A stretch of DNA of 64,000 nt from Monodelphis domestica. Taxonomy: Eukaryota; Chordata; Mammalia; Didelphimorphia; Didelphidae. Position 1 is the first letter of the stretch. Each line of letters starts with the position of its first letter. Below the pieces are notes generated by a model. It was not told the DNA's origin. It searched no databases and was given only the letters and a program-made list of their open reading frames with translations. The translations under genes were made by a program, and so were the position numbers. This document shows, one piece after another, positions 33,711 through 44,095 of this stretch. The stretch spans positions 52,353,895 to 52,417,894 of the forward strand of contig NC_077235.1 of assembly GCF_027887165.1 (NCBI RefSeq), in the 5' to 3' direction.

Positions 33711-34639
33711 CAGAAGGAGAAGAGGACTTAGGACTGAGCCTTGCGGGGCACCCCTCATTTAGTGAAAAAGAGCCTGCTAAAGCGCCAGTAAAGGAGATGG
33801 AGAAGGAGCGCTCAGACAGTTAGGAAAAGTACCAAGAGAGAATACCATGATAAAGGCTTAAAGAGGAGAATGTACCCAGGAGAAAGAAATGATCAGTTGT
33901 GTTATAGGCTACAGAGAGATCAAGAAGGATGAGGATTAAGAAAAGATCATTAGATTGGGCAAATAAGAGATTATATACTTTGGAGAGAGCAGTTTTAGTT
34001 AAATGATGAGTTTCAGAATCCAGATTACAGAGGGTTTAGAGGTGAGAGGAAAAACAGGAAGGGTGCCTAGTGGAAATGACCTCAAGGAGTTTAATTGAAT
34101 AGGGGGTGAGGAGAAATATAGGATGATATCTGATAGAACTATTCAAATCAAGTGAGAGTTTTTTAAGGATAGGGGAGTCATGGGTATTTTTAGAGCCATG
34201 AAGAACTAGCAGCAAGTAGGGAGAATTTGAAGATTAGAGAGAGAGAGTAGTATGCTAGTGGGAGCAGTGTGCAAATGATAGGGGGATGGGATCAAGGGCA
34301 CATATAGAAGGGATTAGCCACTTCAAGAAGTCAGGAATTGCCTTCGGGTTTTGGTATCTAGAACAGAGCTGTGCTATTGTGTTTTGAGATTCTGTTTGGG
34401 AAGATTTTAGCTGAGAGCTACTGAAAGCTGTGATAGAATTGAATGTATCTCGAGGGAACTGATGTTGTTGGTTAATTTCTTTTTTTAATGTCATGTAGAT
34501 GTATTTTTCTACCAATCTGTCCCTAAGGACAACCTTGATTGAATTCAGCTGGTTACCCTATTTACAGACTATAGAATGAGCCTATACTATATTCTTGGCA
34601 TTGTGCTATTATTTTTCTGCAGTTTAGTGACTTTTAGGA

Positions 34640-34840
34640 TATGGTTCCAAGTTGAGATAGAGCTCTTAGTATGTGCAAGGCCCTGTGCTTTGTATGGTTA
34701 TACAGATACAAGAGGGTTCCTACCCTCAAGACACCTCCATTCGAGTGAGAGAAGACAACTCCTAAAGGGAAGCTGGACAGTTGGGGTGGGCTCCCATGGC
34801 TAGGATGCCAGCAAGGAGGTGCCAAAGAGGTTGAGAAGTC
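34640..34840 (-). repeat. L2 3'-end relic
   Basis: 'tagtatgtgcaaggccctgt' and 'taccctcaagacacctccat' match reverse-complement L2 3' sequence. Confidence 0.55.
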
Positions 34841-34854
34841 AGGGGAATGAGTCT

Positions 34855-35093
34855 GTCAACATGGAATCTAGGAACCCCAAACTTATGGCCTAGTGGGATC
34901 TGGTGAACCCCAAGTTTTAGCACTAACCTATAGGTTGGAGACCCCAAAGTTTGTACTTGTTCCCTTTTCCCATGGGAATCTACCCTGAAGGGAATCCCAG
35001 GCTAGCAGTTTCAGACTGAGTGGAGGACCCTCAGGGGAATAGACAATCCACTTCAGGTGGAAGCTAAACCCAAGCCCAAGTTGAGTGACTCTT
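34855..35093. repeat. Left arm of long inverted repeat
   Basis: This 239-bp arm pairs with the reverse complement of 35191-35430. I count about 18 mismatches and one single-base indel, so identity is near 92%. The sequence is non-coding and matches no repeat family I recognise. Weaker complementarity may extend outward to about 34842 and 35444. There is no obvious target-site duplication. Confidence 0.9.
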
Positions 35094-35125
35094 CATCTCC
35101 AGAAGTCTTTCCCAGTATATCACAT

Positions 35126-35196
35126 CCTCCTTCAGAGGATCGAACTCAGGACCTTCAGCTTACAAGACTGATGCACTGTCTATAGCGCCAAAGAGT
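35126..35196 (-). other. tRNA-Met-like sequence with anticodon TGT in the loop of the inverted repeat
   Basis: On the minus strand this 71-nt sequence resembles elongator tRNA-Met over the D arm, anticodon stem, variable loop and T loop. The B box reads gagttcgatcc. The acceptor can form about 6 of 7 pairs and the anticodon stem 5 pairs (one of them T-G). The T stem has mismatches. The anticodon loop reads cttgtaa, so the anticodon is TGT (Thr) where Met needs CAT. A box (tggcgctatagacag) and B box are both present, so polymerase III recognition is conceivable. The worn T stem and unmatched first base argue for a pseudogene or tRNA-derived element. Confidence 0.6.
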
Positions 35197-35430
35197 CCAC
35201 TCTCCTTCGGTTTGGGCTTAGCTCCCACCTGAAGTGGATTGCCTATTCCCCTGACCGTCCCCCACTCAGTCTGAAACTGCTAACCTGGGATTCCCTTCAG
35301 GGTAGATTTCCATGGGAAAAGGGAACAAGTACAAACTTTGGGGTCTCCAAACTATAAGCTAGTCCTAAAACTTGGGGTTCACCAGATCCCACTAGGCCAC
35401 AAGTTTGGGGTTCCTAGATCCCATGTTGAC
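35191..35430. repeat. Right arm of long inverted repeat
   Basis: Reverse complement of 34855-35093. The 97-bp spacer (35094-35190) plus the innermost bases of this arm contain the tRNA-like sequence. A single RNA across 34855-35430 would fold into a long hairpin. Confidence 0.9.
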
Positions 35431-35454
35431 AAGTCTAATCCCCAAACAACAATC

Positions 35455-36045
35455 CTTTAAATATTTGAAGATACCCAACCTTTCTCCTCTAACTATTCTC
35501 TTCATGCAAAACATCTATAGTTCTTACAAGCAGTCCTTTAATGGCATGATAGACAGAGCATTCCTGATCTCTTTCCACTGAATACTTCCCACCTTACCAA
35601 TGTCTTTCTTGAAATATGGTGCTAGAATAAGAGAGGAAAAAGAAATTGGAGGCATTAAAGTAGGCAAACAGGAAACGAAACTATCACTCCTTGCAAATGA
35701 TATGATGGCATTCTTAGAGAATCCAAGAGAATCAATTAAAAAACTAGTTGAAATAACTAACAAAATTGGAGGATACAAAATAAATCCACACAAATTATCA
35801 ACATTTCCATATATTTCCAACAAAGTCCAGCAGTAAGAGTTAGAAAGAGAAATTCGTTAAAAATTACTCTAGACAATATGAAATATTTGGGAATATATTT
35901 GCCAAGACAAACACAAGAATTAAATGAATACAATTACAAAACAGTTTTCACACAAGTAAAATTAAATCTAAACAGTTGAAATATGGTGCTAGAATTGAGC
36001 ACAGTACACTAGATGCCATTTGACCAGGGCTGAGAGTACAGCAAA
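35455..36045 (-). repeat. CR1/L3 LINE relic, interrupted by L1
   Basis: The two halves (35455-35628 and 35976-36045) read through as one reverse-strand CR1/L3 3' region. Landmarks are 'atctctttccactgaatac', 'gtctttcttgaaatatggtg', and 'attgagcacagtacactaga' with 'tttgaccagggctgagagta' after the insert. Confidence 0.65.
35609..35995 (+). mobile_element. L1 ORF2 fragment with perfect 20-bp TSD and no L1 3' end
   Basis: The L1 part (about 35629-35975) covers the reverse-transcriptase region equivalent to 7505-7850, including a worn catalytic box (LANDM for FADDM) and GGYKINPHK. It is flanked by identical 20-mers, ttgaaatatggtgctagaat, at 35609-35628 and 35976-35995. It has neither the ORF2 end, the 3' UTR nor a poly-A. 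The duplication shows insertion by a staggered cut, but ordinary L1 priming from a poly-A tail cannot explain the right edge. Confidence 0.85.
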
Positions 36046-36165
36046 ACTGTCATTCTACAAGCATTTATTACACTCCTACTATAAGCCAAGTACTGTGTTA
36101 AACACTGAAGATACAAAGAAAGACAAAGAACCATCCCTGCCCTCAAGGAACTCAATCTAATGGTC
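36040..36165 (-). repeat. L2 3'-end relic
   Basis: 'actataagccaagtactgtg' followed by 'tgccctcaaggaactcaatc' is the reverse-complement L2 3' end. Confidence 0.65.
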
Positions 36166-36216
36166 ATTTCCCTCATTCTGAATCTAGCTTTTTGGGCCAC
36201 TATATCATATAGATTT

Positions 36217-36447
36217 TGGGGGCAGCTAGATGGCTTAGTGAATAGAGCATGGGACCAGGAGTCAGGAAGACCTGAGTTTAGATCCAGTCTTAGATGACTT
36301 AGACCCTGGAGAGGTCACTTCATCTCTTTTGGCCTTAATCCACTGGAGAAGGATATGGCAAATCACTGCAGTACTTTGCTAAGAAAACCTCATGGACAGA
36401 ATGATCCACTAGGTCACAAAGAGTTGGACACAGCTGAACAACAAAAT
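36217..36447 (+). mobile_element. tRNA-headed, RTE-tailed SINE, near full length
   Basis: Head 'gggggcagctagatggctta', body 'accaggagtcaggaagacct', tail 'aagaaaacctcatggacag' and 'gagttggacacagctgaac'. The tail resembles BovB/RTE 3' sequence, which is how such SINEs borrow the LINE machinery. Confidence 0.85.
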
Positions 36448-36599
36448 CATATGACTGACTCATGTTGAGCTCAACTACTAAAATCTCTAGAACTTTTAAA
36501 GATTAACTGCTTTGTAGCTAAGCTCTCCTTTTCTTGTATTTCTGAAGTTTTTTTTTGTACTTAAGTGTAAGATTTGACTTTTATATCTACTACAGTTCA

Positions 36600-36735
36600 T
36601 TTTGAAAGGCACCAGTGGCATAGTTGATGGAGAGCTGGCATCAGAATCAATAAGATACTGGCCTGGGTCCTATATATAACATATATTGGCTTCCTGACAC
36701 TAGGTAAATTCATTTAATCTGCTGTTTCTTTAAGA
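36600..36735 (+). repeat. Mar1-type SINE relic
   Basis: 'aaggcaccagtggcatagtt' and 'cctgacactaggtaaattc' follow the SINE order in degraded form. Confidence 0.4.
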
Positions 36736-36779
36736 CTAATACTTGCAGAATAGTGTCAATTAGCATTGGGAGAGAGAAT

Positions 36780-37565
36780 TTCCTCAGGTGGAGTTCCTTA
36801 TTCCAGTGAAATTATAAGTCTGATCTCACCCCCCTCCAAAAATCATCACCTTTGATTTAGCACAATGTTTTATGTAGCTGCTTGAGTTCCTTTTAGATCT
36901 TGACTCCATTTTCAAGTTCATTTGCTGTCACTTCCAGGTTTATGTTTTCCACCAATTAGATAAGCTGACTATCTAATACCTTGGCCCAAATCATTGGTGA
37001 AAAAGATAAATAGAAGATGGCTAAGGGCAAACACTTGGGGTATTCTTTCTTTCCCCTTTAATGTCAATTGATTAATAACTATTCTTTTGGGTCTGTTCCT
37101 TCAATTAGATTTGAATCCATCTAACTATTATGATGAAAAAATTCCCTTTCTTTTCTCAGTAAAGTATGAGGTGAGGTCCTCTAGATTAGACGGTTGGGGA
37201 TCAGGGACTAGGCTAGTGTCAGAGGTTTGAAGAAAGAAGAGAAGGCTTAGGACAGCTGCTGAGAGGCAGAGAATAGTCTAGGACATTAATCTGGGAAGAG
37301 TAAGAGAATTGCTTTATTGCTGTGAGAGTCATAGGGGGAATGCACACTAACTTTGCAGGGTGCGTTTTCTTCTTATCCACAAGGATACTTTGAGGTCCTT
37401 TATCAAATGCCTGGCTGAAATCAAGATAGAGATACACCTATGGAATTCCCCTGATTTGGTCTAGTAATTTGGCCAATTCTGAAGATATGAGGCTAGCCTG
37501 TTATGATCTGTTCTTGATTACATCATACTAGTTCTTTGGGATTATCTCTTCCTTTTCTAAATATT
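36780..37565 (-). repeat. CR1/L3 LINE relic, interrupted by the unclassified repeat
   Basis: Left part: 'gatttgaatccatctaacta' near 37109. Right part: 'aaatgcctggctgaaatcaa' and 'tggaattcccctgatttggt' near 37406-37459. These are contiguous in CR1/L3 reverse-strand sequence, so 37131-37359 inserted between them. Confidence 0.65.
37131..37359. repeat. Unclassified interspersed repeat, copy B
   Basis: Partner of 31792-32010, in the same orientation. It sits inside a CR1/L3 copy, so it arrived as a mobile unit or by duplication. Shared ends ('tgatgaaaaa' on the left, 'ctttgcag' on the right) suggest a defined element. No terminal inverted repeat is evident. Confidence 0.7.
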
Positions 37566-37779
37566 TATCAAAATCAAGAAACACTTTCCCCGCTGCAGTT
37601 CTGACTTGCCTCTTTCATTCTTTCTAGTCTTGGAAAGATTACTTTCTGTTCCTTGGCAATCATAGCCTCCTGTTCCCCACCCCCACTCCCACCCCCAGTT
37701 TTGGGAGATAACTTTTCTGGACTTCATGATTTCAAGCTATTTGAAGGCATATAAGTACTTATAGGATCTCCTTATATTG

Positions 37780-38935
37780 GATTTCAATTTTCTGTTAGCC
37801 ATTTTTGTTATATTCTGTCTAATCCAAACAATCCTCCTTGAGCTTTCCCTCTTATTATCTTTAACAAACTCATCCCCAATGTCTAATTTTCCATCTTTCT
37901 TTATCTACTGGCTCCTTCCCTGCTGCTTAGACATGTTCCCCTCATCCTCAAAAAACCCCTCATTTCATTCTACCTTTCCTACTACCTGTAGTCCTATACC
38001 TTCCTTCCCTTTCTCTGCTAAAGTCCTTAGGGGAAAAAGTGTATAGTGAATGCTTCTCCTTCCTTTCCTCTTACTCTTCTAAATCTATAATTCCTCTAAA
38101 ATCTGGCTTTTGACCTCATCAGTCAATTGGAACTGCTCTCCACTGTTACCAATGATCTCTTAATTGGCCAGTCTAATGGCCTTTTTCTCAGTTCTCATGC
38201 TTCTTGACCTCTCTGCAGTATTTGACATTCCTGTGACATTGTTAATCATCTTCTCATCCCAGATACTCCATCCTGTCTCTCTTCTTTTATCACTCTTGAT
38301 CTGCTTTCTTCCTGACAACTTTTCAGTCTCTTTTGCTTGACTCTTCATCCATGTCACACCATTATCTGTTGGTAGCTCTCAAGGCTATTTCCTGAGCACC
38401 TGGGTAATGAAGTGGTTAGAGTGTCATACTTGGAGTTAGGAAGACCTGGGTTCAAATTCAGCCTCAGAACCTGGGCAAATCACTTAACTTCTGTTTACCT
38501 CAGTTTCCTTATCTGTAAAAAGGGGGTAATAATGGCACCTACCTTGCAGGATTATTATGAGGATCAAATGAGATGTTTACAGAGCTCTTAGCATAGCACC
38601 TGACACAGTAGGTAATATTTAAATGCTTATTCCCTTACCTCCCTTTCTTTCCCCATCTCTTCTCTTTTTTTGTCCATGCTGTCTTTTTTGGTGACCTCAT
38701 GGGTTCATCATCTCTATACAGATGATTCTCATATCTCTATATCCATATCTGGTGTCTTTCCTTATCTGCAATGCTACTTCACCAACTATCTACTGGATGT
38801 TTCCCATTGAATAACTCCCAGTCATCTCAAACTCAACATGTCCAAAACAGAATGCATGATTGTTCTTCCCTAAAACTGTCCCCCCTTTTCAACTTCATTC
38901 ATCTTCAACACACAATCCTCTCATTTGTTATTGAC
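37780..38935 (+). repeat. L2 LINE ORF2 region, interrupted by a SINE
   Basis: L2 landmarks: 'agtcaattggaactgctctc' near 38120, 'cttgacctctctgcagtatt' near 38202 (the D-L-S-A-x-F block), 'ctatacagatgattctcata' near 38714, and 'cctcaaactcaacatgtcca'-like sequence near 38825. A SINE occupies 38395-38640. Confidence 0.7.
38395..38640 (+). mobile_element. Mar1-type SINE inserted in L2
   Basis: 'cttggagttaggaagacctg', 'gggttcaaattcagcctcag', 'cagtttccttatctgtaaaa' and 'gaggatcaaatgagatgttt' give a nearly complete CORE-SINE. Confidence 0.75.
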
Positions 38936-38939
38936 ATCA

Positions 38940-40085
38940 TTGCCCACAAACATTTTTTTAGAGCCAGACCCAGTGCTAGGCAGTGGGTGGGGGTACAAAG
39001 AGAGTCAGAAGGTAATCAATCTTTGCTCTCAAGGAGGTCATATTCCAATGAGGGAAACCACATCTAAATAGTCTTGTACATACAAGATATATTCAGTATT
39101 AAAAGGTGCTATGTCATAGGAAAGGCCTCCTACAGAATTTGAGATTTGAGCTGACTCTGGAGGAAGCTAGCAAAGCCAGGAGGCAGAGGATGAGGATATT
39201 CATAGCCTGAGAAACAGTCAATAAAATATACAATAAGGATATGTGGTATTCTAAGAAAAATAAGACCAGTGGCTTTGGGAATGGGAGTCCATGGAAGAGA
39301 GGAAACGACTGAGAAGCCTGGGAAGGTAGGAAGGGGCCAGGTTGTATTTAATTATGGAGGTCATAGAGAGCCACTGGAGTTTATTGAAGAAGGGTGATGT
39401 TGGCAGGATAACAGGATCAGATCTGTGCTTTAGGAAGGTCCCTTTGTCCTCTGACTGCTAGGAAGACTAGAGTGGGTAGAGACTCAAGGTAGAAAAGTTG
39501 AGCAGCAGGCCACTGAAATAGTCAAAAGGTCCAGATAAGGAAGGACTGTATCAGGGTAGTGCCTGTCCATGTGAATGGGCTGTGCTGGAGCCAGCAGGTT
39601 AAATTGTCAGTGTGAAGCATTTATAGCTCAGAAATCTGTGAAAGCTAAGATCAAGTACAGATACTCCATTGATTTTGTCAATTGTGTGAAGGAAGTGATC
39701 AGAAAAATGTTCATTTTGCTGACTAAACCCAAAAGTGTGTCCTGTGGATTTTGTTTTTCAGAGACCTGATTGTTAAACATTTACCAGTCCACACCTGCAT
39801 GTATAAGAGATGTTGTGAAGGTGGTAAAGACAAGATTCGGCAACAGACTGGATATGTGGGGTGAGTGACAGGGAAGATTCTGAGATGACTCTCAGTTTTT
39901 GTGCTTGGGTGACTAGAAAGATGTCCTAAGGAAGAGGGAGGTTTGGGAAAGAGGAGGATTTTGGGGGAAGGATGATGAATTCTGTTTTGGACATGAGCTG
40001 AAGGTGCCTTTGGGACATCCAGTTCAAGGTGTCCAATAGGCAGTTGGTGCTATGTAGCTGGAGCTCAGCAGAGAAATTTGGACTG
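38940..40085 (-). repeat. L2 LINE, minus strand, tail to tail with the preceding L2
   Basis: 3' end ('agccagacccagtgctaggc') at the left, then 'gaggtcatagagagccactg' near 39357, 'gaattctgttttggacatga' near 39978 and 'ggacatccagttcaaggtgt' near 40014. These are in L2 order on the minus strand. Confidence 0.7.
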
Positions 40086-40309
40086 GTTCAGCAGTTCTCA
40101 AAGTATGATCCAAGTAGCCCAGTGGTTCATTTGAAGGGATACCCAAAGTCAAAATTATTTTCATAATTATACAAGATATTTTAATTTCTAATATTACACA
40201 TATCAGTTGTTACACCTCACATAGAGAAAAGTTCTTTGAGGGAGTCCTCAATAATTTTTAAGTGTTGAAAGAGGTCCTGAGACCCTTTTGCCTAGATTAA
40301 AGAATCAAA

Positions 40310-41080
40310 TGCATAGAGATGCTACTTGAATCCATTCTAATTAACTCCCCAGACCTCATACATTGTCAGACCTTACTGTTTCTCCCTTCACAACATCTCA
40401 TATATGTTGTTCAGATACTTATCACCTCTCACTTGTACTGCTACAACAGCCTTTTTGTTGGCACCCCCTGCCTCAAATCTCTCCCCACTCTATTCCATTC
40501 TCCACTCAGCTGCCAAAGTGATATTTCAGAATTATAGATCTGAGCTCCCTACTCCATGCACTCCGTTGGCTCCCTGTTACCTACAGGATCAAAGATCTGT
40601 CTTCTGGCATTTAACATTATTCCCAGATCACCTGTCCCCTTCCTCCCTTTCCAGTCTTCTTATAATTCACTCTCCTCTCTCCTCTTGACAATCCAGCTTC
40701 CATGGCCTAAATGTAGTTCTCCCAACACAACTCTAAATTTCCTCAATTCATTCTTTTGGGACCATCTATCATGTGTAGAATGCTCTTCCTTATTATCTCC
40801 AGAGTTTCTTTGGCTTCCTTCAAAATTCATTTCAAATTCTACCTTCTATTTTTTTCTGGTTTCCCCTCCATAATTGCCAAAGCCTTTCTTCTAAGAGTAC
40901 TTTCTATTGATTGTATATATCTTGAATGTACCTCATTATTTTCATGTCTCTCCCTGCTCTCCCCCAAATTTGTAAGCTCCTTGAGGTCAGTGAATGTTTT
41001 CTTTTCTTTGTATCTCTAACATTTAGTATAGTCTCTGATACATAGTGGATGCTTACAAATGTTTGTTGATAGAGAAAATG
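40310..41080 (+). repeat. L2 LINE C-terminal region and complete 3' end
   Basis: Landmarks run from 'ctgctacaacagcctttttg' through 'actccatgcactccgttggc' and 'aatttgtaagctccttgagg' to 'gtctctgatacatagtggat'. The remnant frame around 40319-40540 still encodes L2-like residues (for example ITSHLYCYNSL). Confidence 0.8.
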
Positions 41081-41119
41081 AGGTTAAATAATAACTGTGT
41101 ATCATCAATAATAGTTGCA

Positions 41120-41330
41120 TTTCTTTGTACTCAACTCAAGAAACATTCTTTCATCTACTATTTGCATTATATGGTGTGAGTCCTTGGGGCTATAAAAATA
41201 AAAATGACACTGTTCCTGCCCTCAAAGAGCTTACATTATTAAAACAAATACAAGATTATTTGAGATAGAAGGGAGTACCAACAGCCATTAGAAAGTTTTT
41301 GGAGGCATTTGAATGGAAGTTAGATATTTA
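41120..41330 (-). repeat. L2 3'-end relic
   Basis: 'ctgttcctgccctcaaagag' and 'cttacattattaaaacaaat' are the reverse complement of the L2 3' end. Confidence 0.55.
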
Positions 41331-41339
41331 ATTTTCATG

Positions 41340-42430
41340 TAAAATGAATTGTTTTTAAGTTCTGAAAAAAATTTCAGTAGAAGATCCTTAATCTGGCATC
41401 AAAGGCTTTCCATGATCTGGTAGGTGACTGACTATAGGATGTTGCTTAGCAAGTAGTGTGGTCAGTTTTGGGTAAACCTGAAATGACTATACAAATAAAG
41501 AAACCTCATTTCTTTGTAGCACTTTATGGTGGATGCTTCACTTGAGACCTATTCTGATGCTCTTCTTGGCCTGGAGGTGACTGTGGGCTCTTTTAAGGCT
41601 TTGCAGGCTTTGGAGGGGCTTCCCAACTTGGAGTGGCTTTGAGTATAGGCCCATTGATGGGACTCTGTGTTTGTTGTCCATTGAGGCCTAGCCCAGGCCC
41701 ATGTAGCCAAGCCTGGCTGAGGTTTGTGGAGTCTATCATGTTGTCTGCAGGGTGATCGAGTTTTAGACAACTATAGCATCTCTCAAAGATGTTCTTAAGT
41801 ATAGTAATCAAGAAGTTGTGTGCTAGACCAGAGGTGTGAGTACCAGTCACATGATAAGAAAATAGGAGAGGTATAAAGAATCTCATAGACCATCTAGTGC
41901 CACCTATAAACCTGGAGTAAGGGTACTGTGAATAATATAGAATACTCAGCTGCCAGATGATGTAAACTTCTTTGCAACTCTGATCTGTCTTTTGTTACTG
42001 CTTCTGCACTTTTGGACTAGACAACACAGTCCATCCTCCTTCCACAAGTCAGAGACAGGGAAAAAGAAATAAGACATTTGTTAGCACTGGAGAATTAGGA
42101 AGAGAACCAGGAGAGAAGGGAGCACGGAAGGTCTGAGAACTCCCTGAAATGGTGGGCCTGGAGAGTCATCTTAGAGGTGAGAAAGCAGGGCTAGAGGGGG
42201 AAAGCATCCAGAGAATTAAGAGTGGAACTAGGAGAGAATTGAGCATGGATGGCCTGTCTACAAATGTGATGAGCATGCAATTTAAGCTCCTAAGTCATTG
42301 ATGAAAAGGTCAAAGTGGCCAAGGTCAGGTGCAGATCCCTGGGACTCTCCATTAGTGACCTTTGACCAAGTAGACATTGAATCCCTAAGGGCCAACTTTT
42401 GAAGATCCTTGAAGTATTTATGCTTTACAA
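41340..42430. other. No recognised feature
   Basis: No gene or clear repeat is seen. Open frames up to about 97 codons on the minus strand near 41593-41886 look like chance. They lack splice context or a recognisable domain. Confidence 0.4.
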
Positions 42431-42434
42431 ACTA

Positions 42435-42605
42435 CTTTCCTCATAATATTCTATAAAGTGGGTAGTGAATACATTAATTCCATTTTACAGAGGTGGAAAC
42501 TGAGGCTAAGAGACTCAAAGTTACTTCTTTAGTCACATAGGTAGTTAAGTAATAGTCAGGATTCAAACCTGACTCCAAACTAGTACCCTTCCTGCTATAT
42601 TGTGC
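42435..42605 (+). repeat. MIR-type SINE
   Basis: 'attttacagaggtggaaact', 'gaggctaagagactcaaagt' and 'attcaaacctgactccaaac' are in full MIR core order. Confidence 0.7.
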
Positions 42606-42619
42606 TGCCTTCATCCCCT

Positions 42620-42800
42620 ACCACCCTCCTTTCCCCTTCCCTCTTCCTCTCTCTGTCTCTGTCGCTCTCTGTCTCTGTCTCTCTTTCTGTCTCTATCTCT
42701 CCCTCCCCTTCTCTCCCTCCCTCTCCTTCCCTTTCCCTCCCTCTCTCCCCTTATTCTCCTTTTTATCCTTCCCCCTCCCTCCACTCAGTCTCTGTTTCTT
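42620..42800. repeat. CT-rich low-complexity tract
   Basis: Imperfect CT/CTCC repeats make long Ser/Leu/Pro-only frames that are not genes. Confidence 0.9.
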
Positions 42801-42829
42801 TCTCTCTAAATGTGAGATATGAGTTTTAG

Positions 42830-43940
42830 GGATATAATCATCTTCTCTGACCAGGGGAAAACCAAAACCAAGCACTGCTATTCTATCAAAAACCCCACCC
42901 ATACCAGCCATAGAATAGAGACTTTCCCTAACTGTAAAGTGTATAAAGTTTTCAGTGATTTTCCTCTATGGAGGCAGCAATGAACCCCCTAAGTCCTGGG
43001 TTTGTCAGTAAGTGAATGATCTATTTCTGTTTTCCAACAGTGTGGGAGCAAGGCTTCTGCCTTGCTTGCCACTGCTGGGCTCTGTGTGAGCCAAAGTTAT
43101 GATGGTGTCACCTTTTCCAGGGTTTCTGTCTGTCTCTTGCTACAGAGATTTGGCAGACCCCTCAGCTCAATGTGATGGCTCTTAAATCTTCCTCCAGCTG
43201 GGCTGGGCTATTAGATTTATATGTATCAAAAAAAGAAATGAAGTGTTTACTAGTGGGGCTGTTTAGAAGATCAAAACAGACTAGTCTGAACCCCCCCAAC
43301 CCTCACCTCCACTTTACCTCCCTCCATCAGGCCAGTCTAAATGTTGACTTTGCAGGAGTGACTGTGGATCCTATGCCTAGAGTTTTTTTTTCCCATATTG
43401 GCTGCTTGTTCCCTTTTTTGTCTGTCAAAAATGGGAGGTTCTATTAGATTATTTACTTATATGTGGTACAAAGGCATGGTAGAAGTATAGCTGTTTTAGC
43501 AATTGAGAGGAAAAATTCCCCCACACACAGAGGTATCTTACTGAGGTGAAAAGAGGGCCAGAGTTGAAGGCAGAGGACCTGGGTTCAGATTTTTGCTCTT
43601 TGTGATCCTGGGGATTCACTTTAGTGTTCTGTCCTTCACTTCTTCTAGAAAATGAGAAGGGTCAGACTGCTGAGGAGCTTCATCACCCTCAATCTTTGAT
43701 CCTGCAGCAAAAGAACTAGCCAAAGCATGGACAAGTTTGGGAGAACCCTTCACTCACTTTCCTGTGTAGAGCTAATGGCCTGGGTTAGAAGTAATGAAGA
43801 AGAATTGGAAAACTCCATGGAGAATTTGGGGAAAATAAGCTTATTTCTCTAGTAACCTTAAAAAGATGAGGGTGGAAGAGAAGGTCCCACTGAGTACTCC
43901 TTTCCTTCTCTCCATTTGCTCCTTTCCTCTTCGGCAATCA
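42830..43940. other. Unassigned, mostly non-repetitive
   Basis: No SINE or LINE is obvious except a SINE-like scrap near 43560-43650. No splice-bounded open frame with recognisable content was found. Confidence 0.35.
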
Positions 43941-43949
43941 GTAAGTTCC

Positions 43950-44095
43950 CCTGGAGCCTCTTTTGTCCTGTGTGCAGTTCCTTGTACAATAAGAGGGATT
44001 ATATTGCCTCTGAGATTATAAGCTTCTTGAAAACAGGAGCTCTTTGCGTCTTTGAATCCCCATGGCCATGCACAGGGCCTGGCATGTGTGAGTGA
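43950..44095 (+). repeat. L2 3'-end relic
   Basis: 'agattataagcttcttgaaa' and 'gcacagggcctggcatgtgt' are the L2 3' end in the forward direction. Confidence 0.6.

Larger units (their letters stand above)
32350..34450 (-). repeat. Long L2 LINE copy, interrupted
   Basis: From 3' end to ORF2 on the minus strand: 'ctcaaggagctcaccatcta' near 32425, 'ggagcccctgtagtttattg' near 32870, 'ttttgctttagacacatct' near 33410, 'aggactgagccttgcggggc' near 33730, and 'gatcaagaaggatgaggatt' near 33916. These follow L2 ORF2 order. Insertions are an L1 tail (about 32485-32628), a hAT element (33008-33214) and possibly a second hAT-like piece (33581-33710). Confidence 0.65.

Noticed and set aside
34842..35444. The inverted repeat as a MITE with long terminal inverted repeats
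   Set aside because: No direct duplication was found at either edge and the outermost bases pair poorly. The class is left open rather than called.
40404..41019. Overlapping open frames of 87-105 codons
   Set aside because: They are remnants and shadows of the L2 3' region, not host genes.
42600..42829. Ser/Leu/Pro-rich open frames
   Set aside because: They are produced by the CT-rich low-complexity tract.
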